Shown here piece after piece: positions 1 to 5,427 of a stretch of 11,926 nucleotides of DNA (positions within the stretch are counted from its first letter, which is position 1; the number at the start of each line of letters is the position of its first letter). Source of the DNA: Actinomycetota bacterium (GTDB lineage Bacteria > Actinomycetota > Thermoleophilia > Gaiellales > Gaiellaceae); NCBI GenBank assembly GCA_005883365.1, contig VAXA01000091.1, positions 1-11,926 on the forward strand, read 5' to 3'. The notes under the pieces were generated by a model, which was not told the origin of the DNA, ran no database searches, and saw nothing but the letters and a program-made list of their open reading frames with translations. Made by a program: the position numbers and the translations under genes.

Positions 1-53
1 TTTTCGGGGACCACGAGCGCCGCGTCCTGGGCGATAATCCCGTACTCGAACAT
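1..53 (-). CDS. Possible 5' end of a gene leaving the left edge
   Basis: Read on the minus strand from an ATG at 53, the sequence gives MFEYGIIAQDAALVVPE and stays open to the window edge. The codons end mostly in G or C and the residue mix looks protein-like. Only 17 codons are visible, there is no clear Shine-Dalgarno sequence or -10 box upstream, and no family can be named. It would be divergent from the hypothetical gene that starts at about 52 on the plus strand, and the two start codons overlap. The plus strand in frame 3 is also open here, so the coding strand of this edge is uncertain. Confidence 0.35.
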   Translation of the reverse strand, partial: MFEYGIIAQDAALVVPE

Positions 54-417
54 GATGTGGAAACGGCCACCGACAACCGGACTCCAGCAGCTTCCGGAGG
101 AGCGGAAGGCGCTCGCCGAGCGCTACACGATCGACGCGGACGAGGCCCAGAGACGCGAGCAGATAGCCGCCGCGGAAGCCGCGAGGCGCGCTGCTGAGGA
201 AGAAGCGGCGAGGCAGGCTGCCGTCATCGCGGCGGGCGATCCGCAACAAGGACGGCTAGTTCTCGCTTCGCTTCCCGATCGTCCGGTCTCGACGCGGCCG
301 ACCGGCGAAACCCCTAGGCCGGAGATCGCCTCGGGCGCACCGGAGACCGCCGTGGACGATGAGCCGCCCACGGAGAACGCCGAGCTGCCGATCTACCGCT
401 GGTTCGGCACCGCATAG
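52..417 (+). CDS. Hypothetical protein, Ala/Glu-rich helical segment
   Basis: I do not recognise this family. The frame encodes up to 121 residues and ends at TAG 415-417. Residues of about 15-60 are rich in Ala, Glu, Arg and Gln and look like one long, possibly coiled-coil, helix. The rest is Pro/Thr/Glu-rich and probably disordered, ending in IYRWFGTA. No signal peptide or membrane segment is visible. The frame is open back to the window edge, and ATG 52 and ATG 55 are adjacent candidate starts. The first 12 or so codons have poorer GC3 than the rest, so the true start may lie elsewhere, or a frame change may occur near 80-100. It converges on the next minus-strand gene with 20 bp between the stops. 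Confidence 0.45.
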   Translation: MMWKRPPTTGLQQLPEERKALAERYTIDADEAQRREQIAAAEAARRAAEEEAARQAAVIAAGDPQQGRLVLASLPDRPVSTRPTGETPRPEIASGAPETAVDDEPPTENAELPIYRWFGTA

Positions 418-437
418 CCGAACCCGGGCACTCCCTC

Positions 438-668
438 TCAGGTTGCGGCCTTGCCGCGCGCATTGAGTCTTGCCTCGAAGGCACGGCGCACGAGCTCGCC
501 CGTCATGTCGCCCGTGCGGCGAGGAATCGGCTTCGGCTCCACCCGGGCGATGCTGACGATCTCGCCGCTCCGCTCGCCGTAACTGCGCGCGTACGCGTCC
601 TCCTCGCGGATCGGCGCGGCTTCGGCTCGCCGCCCGCGACGGAAGAGCGAGAGGAACCACGCGAGCAC
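438..668 (-). CDS. Small hypothetical basic protein
   Basis: A GTG at 668 opens a 76-codon frame ending at TGA 440-438. GC3 is high throughout and the protein looks genuine. It has a short hydrophobic start (VLAWFLSLF), a basic stretch (RRGRRA), an acidic and aromatic middle (EEDAYARSYGERSGEIV) and a basic helical end. The hydrophobic start is too short for a normal transmembrane helix, so it could be a peripheral membrane anchor. No Shine-Dalgarno is seen. A weak leaderless-type box (GACGCT, then 6 nt, then GTG) lies at 680-675. It follows the 701-907 gene on the same strand after 32 nt, so the two may be cotranscribed. The family is unknown. Confidence 0.5.
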   Translation of the reverse strand: MLAWFLSLFRRGRRAEAAPIREEDAYARSYGERSGEIVSIARVEPKPIPRRTGDMTGELVRRAFEARLNARGKAAT

Positions 669-700
669 TCGACTAGCGTCGCAGAAAGCTCGGGCGACGC

Positions 701-907
701 CTAGGCCACTGCAAGCTCCACGTCGGCGTCTGGGTAGAGAACCTGCCAGACGCGCAGGTACATCTCGAGCTCGAGGCCGTGCGAGTCGTCGGCGCTCTCT
801 TCGAGGTCGACGCGGTCGGGCGCGCCGACGACGGCACGCCGGCCGACGCTCGTCAGGAACGCTGCGAGCCGGTTGGTGTAGCTGGGATCGCGAACGAGGA
901 GCTGCAT
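701..907 (-). CDS. Small hypothetical protein (68 aa)
   Basis: The minus-strand frame from ATG 907 to TAG 703-701 gives a compact 68-residue protein beginning MQLLVRDPSYTNRLAAF and ending VLYPDADVELAVA. It has about two alternating hydrophobic segments and an acidic middle (DRVDLEESADDSHGLELE). There are no cysteines, signal peptide or membrane helix. I prefer ATG 907 to the in-frame ATG 946 because GGAG at 920-917 sits 9 nt before it, and because the segment up to 946 reads as low-complexity Arg/Ser/Glu next to a hairpin. It lies downstream of the peroxiredoxin gene and upstream of the 438-668 gene, all on the minus strand. I do not recognise the family. Confidence 0.55.
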   Translation of the reverse strand: MQLLVRDPSYTNRLAAFLTSVGRRAVVGAPDRVDLEESADDSHGLELEMYLRVWQVLYPDADVELAVA

Positions 908-948
908 GGGCCGCAACTCCGATCCTCGCTCCTGCGAGCGGCTCATGG

Positions 949-970
949 AATCCCCCGGCCGGGGGGATCC
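949..970 (-). terminator. GC palindrome after the peroxiredoxin gene
   Basis: The core at 952-965 is a perfect 14-bp palindrome (CCCCCGGCCGGGGG). It is flanked by AT on both sides, with one extra G in the right arm. It lies 7-28 nt past the TGA of the peroxiredoxin frame and before the next minus-strand start, so it may act as a transcription terminator. No U-run follows, so intrinsic termination would have to be of the U-less type suggested for some actinobacteria. Confidence 0.4.
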
Positions 971-976
971 GGCACG

Positions 977-1438
977 TCACTCGGAAGCGAGCGCGGCGAG
1001 CACGTCGTCTGCGTGGGTCTCGGGGTTGACGTCGTGCATGACCTTCGCGACCGTCCCTTCGGGCGCGACGAGGAACGTCGTCCGGCTCACGCCCAGGTAC
1101 GTCCGGTCCCCGTAACGCTTCTCGCCCTAGACTCCGTAGCGCTCCGCTACCTCGTGCTCCGTGTCGGCGAGGAGCGTGAACGGCAGGTCGTACTTCTCCC
1201 GAAACTTCATGTGGTCCGCCGCGTCATCGGGCGAGATGCCCAGCACGACCGCGCCGGTGCGCTCGAACTCCGCGTACGAGTCCCGGATGCCGCGGGCCTG
1301 GGTCGTGCAGCCCGGCGTGTCGTCCTTGGGATAGAAGTAGAGGACGACGGGCTTGCCTCGAAAGTCCGAGAGGCGGACAGGCTCGCCGGCATCGCTCGTC
1401 AGCGTGAAGTCGGGTGCCGCCTCGCCCTCGCTGACCAC
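977..1438 (-). pseudogene. bcp: Bcp/PrxQ peroxiredoxin, interrupted by an in-frame TAG
   Basis: The full frame from GTG 1438 to TGA 979-977 encodes 153 positions, normal for a Bcp/PrxQ thiol peroxidase, which reduces H2O2 and organic hydroperoxides in the cytoplasm. The peroxidatic motif DDTPGCTTQ carries Cys44. The usual resolving cysteine five residues later is Arg49, so this is a 1-Cys form. Codon 104 (1129-1127) is TAG. It falls within the family motif YGVWGEK, where Trp (TGG) is expected: the sequence reads YGV-stop-GEKRYGDRTYLG. The 49 codons after it continue as a clean peroxiredoxin C-terminus (SRTTFLVAPEGTVAKVMHDV). One G-to-A change would explain it. As read, the product stops at 103 residues. 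It may be a fresh pseudogene, a sequencing error or a readthrough site. A leaderless-type -10 lies just upstream. Confidence 0.85.
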
Positions 1439-1444
1439 CTCCGC

Positions 1445-1450
1445 AGCGTA
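1445..1450 (-). promoter_or_regulatory. -10 box, leaderless start of the peroxiredoxin gene
   Basis: TACGCT on the minus strand is followed by exactly 6 nt and then the GTG at 1438. If the GTG is +1, the box occupies -12 to -7. The same spacing occurs at three other genes in this window. No convincing -35 is seen. The overlapping GGAG touches the GTG directly, too close to serve as a Shine-Dalgarno. Confidence 0.5.
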
Positions 1451-1487
1451 GTCGCGCCGACCAGGCCTAAGCGCCGCCGAATGTAAA

Positions 1488-1530
1488 CCGGCCGCCCCCG
1501 GAGAGGCGGCCGGCGTCGTCGGGAGACGAC
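1488..1530 (-). terminator. Two tandem hairpins between hpt and the peroxiredoxin gene
   Basis: The first hairpin, 1488-1513, has a 9-bp perfect stem (CCGGCCGCC with GGCGGCCGG) and an 8-nt loop. The second, 1515-1530, has a 6-bp stem (GTCGTC with GACGAC) and a GGGA loop. Read on the minus strand, the strong hairpin comes last and is followed by TTTACATT, so it is a plausible terminator for the nuclease-hpt unit about 115 nt after the hpt stop. It could also end a short RNA encoded between 1531 and 1626. Confidence 0.5.
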
Positions 1531-1626
1531 CTTTGTGCGGGACCCCAGGTGAGGCATCCCCCGAGCTCGAAGCGTTCCGACTTTCAAGCCATAAACGCCG
1601 CAGCGCGAGCCGCGGTTACGGCCGCG
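1531..1626. other. Intergenic stretch with no recognised content
   Basis: These 96 bases separate the tandem hairpins from the hpt stop, giving a gap of 188 bases between hpt and the peroxiredoxin gene in total. I found no tRNA-like cloverleaf, no known riboswitch core and no convincing small coding frame. An untranslated 3' end or a small RNA remains possible. Confidence 0.4.
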
Positions 1627-2253
1627 TCAGCCGAGGTGCAGGAGCCGCAGGTCGGGCAGCTCCCGGTACCGCTCCTCGAGGTCGAACCCGTAGCCCACGT
1701 AGAGCTCGTCGGGGACGGCAAAGCCGACGTAGCGCACGGGAAGGTCGTCGACCAGGCGCCGGAACGGCCGGTCGAGCAAGGTCACGGCCGCGACCGAGGA
1801 GGGGCCCCGCAGGTCGAGCGTGCGCACGAGGTAGTTGAGCGTCAGGCCGGTGTCCACGACATCCTCGACGACGAGCACGTCGCGGCCGCGGACGTCGAGA
1901 TCGAGGTCCTTGAGCACGCGGATCTGCTGGTGCCCGCCCATGCTCGCGCTCCCGTAGCCGGCAAGCTCGACGAAGTCGAGCGCATGGAGAATCGGCATGG
2001 CTCTGCTCAGATCGGCGACGAAGACGAGGCTCGCCTTGAGCGACGCCACCAGCACCGGCTCGCGGCCGGCGTAGTCGTGTGCGATCTCGGCGCCGAGCTC
2101 CTGCACGCGCGCAGCGATCTCGGCCGCGGAGAGGGAGATCTCACCGATCCGGTCGTCCGCCGGCCGGTGGCCGGAATCAGCTGGCGAGGTTGAGATGGAA
2201 ATGCTGGGCGAGGCGCTCGAGGTCGCGCCGGTAGAAGAGCTTGATCCGGACAT
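1627..2253 (-). CDS. hpt: Hypoxanthine phosphoribosyltransferase
   Basis: This is a purine salvage enzyme that joins hypoxanthine or guanine to PRPP in the cytoplasm. The PRPP-binding motif LVVEDVVDTGLT is clear (residues 127-138 counted from ATG 2253). It is preceded by the family pattern VLVASLKASLVFVADL and followed by TLLDRP and VGFAVPDELYVGYGFDL. The recognisable domain begins at about RIGEISLSAAEI. The start is a problem. The only upstream ATG in frame, at 2253, lies inside the preceding gene and adds a Ser-rich tail of about 25 residues that is probably a shadow. No ATG, GTG or TTG lies between that gene's stop (2177) and the domain. Possible explanations are a non-canonical start such as ATC 2148, the 77-nt overlap, or a +1 frameshift joining the two genes. 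Confidence 0.9.
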   Translation of the reverse strand: MSGSSSSTGATSSASPSISISTSPADSGHRPADDRIGEISLSAAEIAARVQELGAEIAHDYAGREPVLVASLKASLVFVADLSRAMPILHALDFVELAGYGSASMGGHQQIRVLKDLDLDVRGRDVLVVEDVVDTGLTLNYLVRTLDLRGPSSVAAVTLLDRPFRRLVDDLPVRYVGFAVPDELYVGYGFDLEERYRELPDLRLLHLG

Positions 2254-2545
2254 CGGGGTACCGCTCGCGCAGCTTTCGCAGCTTCCGGTTCTTGCGAGTG
2301 ACGAGCGACTGCTTCATGGCGGTGATCTCGACGTAGAGATTCTGATCGGGGAGAAAGAAGTCGGGCGTGAAGGCCTCGGACACACGCCCGTCTTCGTCCT
2401 CCTCGAGCACGAACGTCCGGGGCTCGTATTCCCACGCGACGTCGTAATAGTCGAGCACCTTGGCGCACTCGAGCTCCGCGGGACTCGCGAACCGCGGCGG
2501 CTCTGCCCCGCGATATGCCCGAAATACCGGGAGCTCCAGCTCCAT
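2177..2545 (-). CDS. PD-(D/E)XK-like nuclease-fold protein upstream of hpt
   Basis: The frame encodes 122 residues from ATG 2545. The arrangement fits the restriction-endonuclease-like fold: an N-terminal helix with an acidic residue (SPAELECAKVLDYY, Glu24/Glu26), a strand-turn EYEPRTFVL, then FTPDFFLPDQNLYVEITAMKQ. Asp62 and Glu73 would be the metal ligands. Thr75 stands where the usual Lys of ExK would be, with Lys78 nearby. A very basic helix (TRKNRKLRKLRERY) and a last strand (DVRIKLFYRRD) follow. Length and layout suit a stand-alone domain of about 120 residues. It overlaps or directly abuts hpt, so the two are cotranscribed. I recognise the fold by motif only. A catalytic role is unproven, and it may be a nucleic-acid-binding or inactive relative. 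A -10-like box lies upstream at 2559-2554. Confidence 0.75.
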   Translation of the reverse strand: MELELPVFRAYRGAEPPRFASPAELECAKVLDYYDVAWEYEPRTFVLEEDEDGRVSEAFTPDFFLPDQNLYVEITAMKQSLVTRKNRKLRKLRERYPDVRIKLFYRRDLERLAQHFHLNLAS

Positions 2546-2553
2546 CGGCCTTC

Positions 2554-2559
2554 ACGGTA
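2554..2559 (-). promoter_or_regulatory. Possible -10 box for the nuclease-hpt unit
   Basis: TACCGT on the minus strand is followed by 8 nt and then ATG 2545, which would give a leader of only 1-2 nt. It lies in the 76-bp divergent gap shared with the metallophosphoesterase gene. No clear -35 is seen. Confidence 0.35.
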
Positions 2560-2606
2560 GCTGCGCGATCGGATGCCGAGACAATCCGCACAAGCTCGCG
2601 ATCTTC

Positions 2607-2612
2607 TAGCTT
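2607..2612 (+). promoter_or_regulatory. Possible -10 box for the metallophosphoesterase-cpgS cluster
   Basis: TAGCTT lies 9 nt before ATG 2622, implying a leader of 2-3 nt. No Shine-Dalgarno precedes the ATG, which fits a nearly leaderless message. No clear -35 is present. Confidence 0.35.
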
Positions 2613-2621
2613 TCCCGGACC

Positions 2622-3404
2622 ATGTTCAGGATCGTCCAGCTCTCGGACCTGCATTGCGGGCAGCAGTTCTTCCTCCCGCAGCACCTCGAGCGGGCGATCG
2701 CCGAGGTGAACGAGATGGAGCCCGACGTCGTCGTGATCTCCGGCGACCTCACCTCGAACGGCTTCAAGGACGAATACGTGCTCGCGCGGGAGTACCTGAA
2801 CCGCGTCGAGTGCGAGGCGATGGTCGTGATCCCCGGCAACCACGACTCGCGCAACGTGGGCTACGTCCACTTCGAGGATCTCTTCGGCGACCGGAACTCC
2901 GTGCTCCGCGTCGGCAACGCCGCGATCGTCGCCGTGGACTCGAGTGAGCCCGACCTCGACAACGGCCAGATCGGACGCGGCCGGTACCGCTGGATCGAGG
3001 AGCAGTTCCGGGACCCGGCCGACCTGCGCGTGTTCGTCCTCCACCATCACCTGCTGCCGGTGCCTGGGACGGGCCGCGAGCGGAACATCGTCAACGACGC
3101 CGGCGACACGTTGGAGTCCCTCCAGCGCGCCGGCGTAGACCTCGTCCTCTCCGGCCACAAGCACGTCCCGTACGCCTGGCGGCTCGAAGACCTCTTCGTC
3201 GTCAACGCCGGCACGGTCTCCTCGTCGCGCCTCCGTGGCAACGGACGGCCCTGTTACAACGTCGTCGAGGTCGACGGTACGCACGTCGACGTGTGGCGCC
3301 GTTATCCGTTCCACGGGCAGGAGCGGATCATCCAGTTCTCCACCGACTCGAAGACCTACGAGAAGTACACCGCACGGATCGAGGACGAGGTGCGGTCCAC
3401 ATGA
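2622..3404 (+). CDS. Class III metallophosphoesterase (CpdA-like)
   Basis: This 260-residue calcineurin-type phosphoesterase has the complete set of dinuclear metal motifs in order: DLH (Asp9, His11), GDLT (Asp42), GNHD (Asn73-His74), a His cluster HHH (141-143) and GHKH (His179, His181). The family uses two metal ions to hydrolyse phosphodiesters or phosphomonoesters; cyclic-nucleotide phosphodiesterases (CpdA) are the best-known relatives of this size. No signal peptide is visible, so it should be cytoplasmic. Its TGA overlaps the ATG of the cDPG synthetase gene (ATGA, 3401-3404), so the two are translationally coupled. That context makes a cyclic or phosphorylated glycerate a better guess at substrate than cAMP, but this is inference. 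Motif evidence for the family is strong. The substrate is not readable from sequence. Confidence 0.9.
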   Translation: MFRIVQLSDLHCGQQFFLPQHLERAIAEVNEMEPDVVVISGDLTSNGFKDEYVLAREYLNRVECEAMVVIPGNHDSRNVGYVHFEDLFGDRNSVLRVGNAAIVAVDSSEPDLDNGQIGRGRYRWIEEQFRDPADLRVFVLHHHLLPVPGTGRERNIVNDAGDTLESLQRAGVDLVLSGHKHVPYAWRLEDLFVVNAGTVSSSRLRGNGRPCYNVVEVDGTHVDVWRRYPFHGQERIIQFSTDSKTYEKYTARIEDEVRST

Positions 3405-4525
3405 CCCAGCGGGCGGTCGCGCTCATCGACGGCGAGCACTACGCGCCGGTCGTGCGGGACGCGCTCGCTGCGTTGCCGTACCACGTGGTGGGAGCGCTAC
3501 TCGTCGGGGGGACGGAGAAGCTCCGGGGAAGCGACGATTACGGCGTGCCGCTTGTCGACGCGCTCGACGCGGTCGAGGCGGATCTCGTCGTCGACCTCTC
3601 CGACGAACCGGTGCTCGGACCACGGGAACGGATGCTCTGGGCGTCGCGCGCGCTCGCGCTCGGGCTGCCGTACGTGGGCGCGGACTTCCGCTTCGACCCG
3701 CCGCCGCTCCATCCGGTCGAGACGCCGTCGCTCGCTCTCCTCTCCCGCGACCGTCGCGTCGTTGTCGTGGCGATGGGCCGGGGAGGGCCTGCGGAGCCGG
3801 AGCTCCTCGAGACGCCGCCGACGCTCGACGACCTGCTCGAGCTCTCGCGCTCCGGCAGGCACGCCGCCTCCGACCATCTCGAAGCGGCCGCGCTCGCGGG
3901 GGTACCGGCGATCGGCTGCCGGCGGGCCGGCGGCGGGCTTGCAGGCGCTCCGTTCGCGTCGAACGTCCTCGAGGGAGCGTTGCTGGCGCAGGAGCTCGAC
4001 CCGGAGCTGCTCGTCTTCGACGGCAGCGGAGCGGCGCTGCCACCGGTAGACGTGGACGCGCGGATCCTCGTGGCGAACGGCGCGCACGAGGCGCGCGCCG
4101 GGCTCAACGCGTACCGCGTCCTCGTCTCGGACCTCGTCGTCGACACGGGGGGCACGGACCGCGAAGCGATCCGGTCGATCGCGGACGTCCCGGTCGTCGC
4201 GGCAGAGCTGCGCCTTCGCCCGTCCGAACCGCTCCGCGGCCGGCGCACCGCGGTCTTCACGACCGGGCCGGCGCCGACCGAGGGCCTAGATGCCGAGATC
4301 GTGCACGTCTCCCGCAACCTCGCAAGGCGAGATGCGCTGCGGGGGGAGCTCGATCGGGTCGACGCGGAGGTGTACCTCGTGGAGCTGAAGGCTGCGGCCG
4401 TCGACGTCGTGGCGGAAGCGGCACTCGCGCGCGGCGCGGAGGTCGTCCTCGCGGCGAACGACGTCGTCTCGGACGAGCTCGACGAGCGCGTGCTGGCCCT
4501 CGTGCCTCACCGGAGCCGCGCGTGA
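3401..4525 (+). CDS. cpgS: Cyclic 2,3-diphosphoglycerate synthetase homologue lacking Walker A
   Basis: In methanogens this family uses ATP to close 2,3-bisphosphoglycerate into cyclic 2,3-diphosphoglycerate, a thermoprotective solute. The protein has 374 residues. Family-type segments I recognise are the N-terminal ALIDGEHYAPVVRDAL, GADFRFDPPP (93-102), VVVAMGRGGPAEPE (121-134), GRHAASDHLE (152-161), GCRRAGGGLAGAPFASNVLEG (172-192) and VFDGSGAALPPV (205-216). From memory, a P-loop of the type GTGKRxGKTA should lie between PSLA and the VVVAMGRGG strand. Here PSLALLSRDRRVVVVAMG runs straight through, so about 20 residues including Walker A seem absent, and the protein is shorter than the roughly 460-residue archaeal enzyme. 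Both gene ends overlap neighbours by 4 bp (ATGA at 3401, GTGA at 4522). Family identity is fairly sure; activity is doubtful. Confidence 0.82.
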   Translation: MTQRAVALIDGEHYAPVVRDALAALPYHVVGALLVGGTEKLRGSDDYGVPLVDALDAVEADLVVDLSDEPVLGPRERMLWASRALALGLPYVGADFRFDPPPLHPVETPSLALLSRDRRVVVVAMGRGGPAEPELLETPPTLDDLLELSRSGRHAASDHLEAAALAGVPAIGCRRAGGGLAGAPFASNVLEGALLAQELDPELLVFDGSGAALPPVDVDARILVANGAHEARAGLNAYRVLVSDLVVDTGGTDREAIRSIADVPVVAAELRLRPSEPLRGRRTAVFTTGPAPTEGLDAEIVHVSRNLARRDALRGELDRVDAEVYLVELKAAAVDVVAEAALARGAEVVLAANDVVSDELDERVLALVPHRSRA

Positions 4526-5427
4526 ACGAGCCGAGGCGCATCATGCCCCTCCCGCTCGGCGGCGGGGAGCTCGGACTGCCGTACTCGCGCGGGCTGATGG
4601 CGCGTTCGCTGATGGCCGCCGGCGTTGCCGGCCACCGGGCGTACGCGCTCGCGAGCCGCGTCCACGACGAGCTCCGCGAGCGTCGCCAGGGCCGGATCGA
4701 GCTCGAGCGGCTCGAGGCGCTCGCGGTCGAGGTTCTGGGCGAGGAGGAGGGACGCGAGTCGATCCAACGCCTGCGCCGCTACCAGGAACTCCGCGAGCTC
4801 GACCTGCCGATCATGGTCTTCATCGGCGGCGCGACCGGCACCGGCAAGTCGACGGTCGCAGCGGAGCTCGCATACCGCTTCGGCATTACGCGCGTGACCT
4901 CGACCGACTTCGTGCGGCAGACGATGCGCGCGTTCTTCTCGAGCGACTTCATGCCCTCCATCCACCAGTCGAGCTTCGAGGCGGGCGACGCCTATCCGGA
5001 CGCCGACGACCCGCTCGAGTTCGGCTTTCTCCAACAGGCGAGGAACGTCCTCGTCGGCGTCCGCGCCTCGTCCGAGCGCGCCCTCGAGGAGGGATGGTCG
5101 CTCGTTCTCGAAGGCGTCCACCTCGTTCCCGGGATGGTCGAGCTGCCGCGGCCGGATCTCGCCGTCTCGGTCTTCGTCGTTCTCTCGATCGACGACGAGG
5201 ACGAGCACGTGCGTCATTTCCGGTTCCGCGACGAGGACTCCGAGCGTCCGGAGTCGCGCTACCTCGACCGGTTCTCCGACATCCGTCGCCTACAGGAGGT
5301 CATCGTCGCGCGCGCCCGCCGGACAGGCGTGCCGGTGGTCGAGAACGAGGACGCGGACGCGGCCGCGCGAACGGTCGCCGATCTCGTCCTCGACGCCGCC
5401 GAGCGAAGCCGTACGGTCGCGCGATGA
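4522..5427 (+). CDS. pgk2: 2-phosphoglycerate kinase with N-terminal ATP-cone-like domain
   Basis: This is predicted to phosphorylate 2-phosphoglycerate to 2,3-bisphosphoglycerate, the substrate of cDPG synthetase. It has 301 residues from GTG 4522, chosen because CGGAG at 4511-4515 lies 6 nt before it and the GTGA overlaps the cpgS stop. ATG 4543 is an in-frame alternative. Residues of about 15-95 look like an ATP-cone (LPYSRGLMARSLMAAGVAGHRAYALA), as in archaeal 2-phosphoglycerate kinases. The kinase domain has a full Walker A, GGATGTGKST (102-111), then TSTDFVRQTMR (126-136), the characteristic HQSSFEAG (148-155), LVLEGVHLVPG (194-204) and a charged arginine-rich lid (HFRFRDEDSERPESRYLDRF). 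All expected motifs are intact, unlike its two downstream and upstream partners. Its TGA overlaps the glpX start. Confidence 0.88.
   Translation: MNEPRRIMPLPLGGGELGLPYSRGLMARSLMAAGVAGHRAYALASRVHDELRERRQGRIELERLEALAVEVLGEEEGRESIQRLRRYQELRELDLPIMVFIGGATGTGKSTVAAELAYRFGITRVTSTDFVRQTMRAFFSSDFMPSIHQSSFEAGDAYPDADDPLEFGFLQQARNVLVGVRASSERALEEGWSLVLEGVHLVPGMVELPRPDLAVSVFVVLSIDDEDEHVRHFRFRDEDSERPESRYLDRFSDIRRLQEVIVARARRTGVPVVENEDADAAARTVADLVLDAAERSRTVAR

Noticed and set aside
908..946. Upstream start (ATG 946) for the small hypothetical gene
   Set aside because: It has no ribosome site and begins right at the GC palindrome. ATG 907 has GGAG at a good distance.
1127..1129. General reassignment of TAG to Trp or another amino acid
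   Set aside because: At least four other genes in the window end at TAG where the protein family ends, so TAG works as a stop here.
1531..1626. tRNA, SRP RNA or tmRNA in the gap after hpt
   Set aside because: No cloverleaf, no conserved SRP loop and no tmRNA ends could be found on either strand.
2254..3314. Long minus-strand open frame opposite the metallophosphoesterase
   Set aside because: It is antisense to a gene with complete catalytic motifs. Its Val/Asp/His-rich composition is that of a mirror frame in GC-rich DNA.
3235..4521. Long plus-strand open frame running upstream into the 2-phosphoglycerate kinase frame
   Set aside because: It overlaps cpgS and the metallophosphoesterase in another frame and is Arg/Ala/Gly-rich low complexity. 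The real kinase start at GTG 4522 has a ribosome site and a stop overlap.
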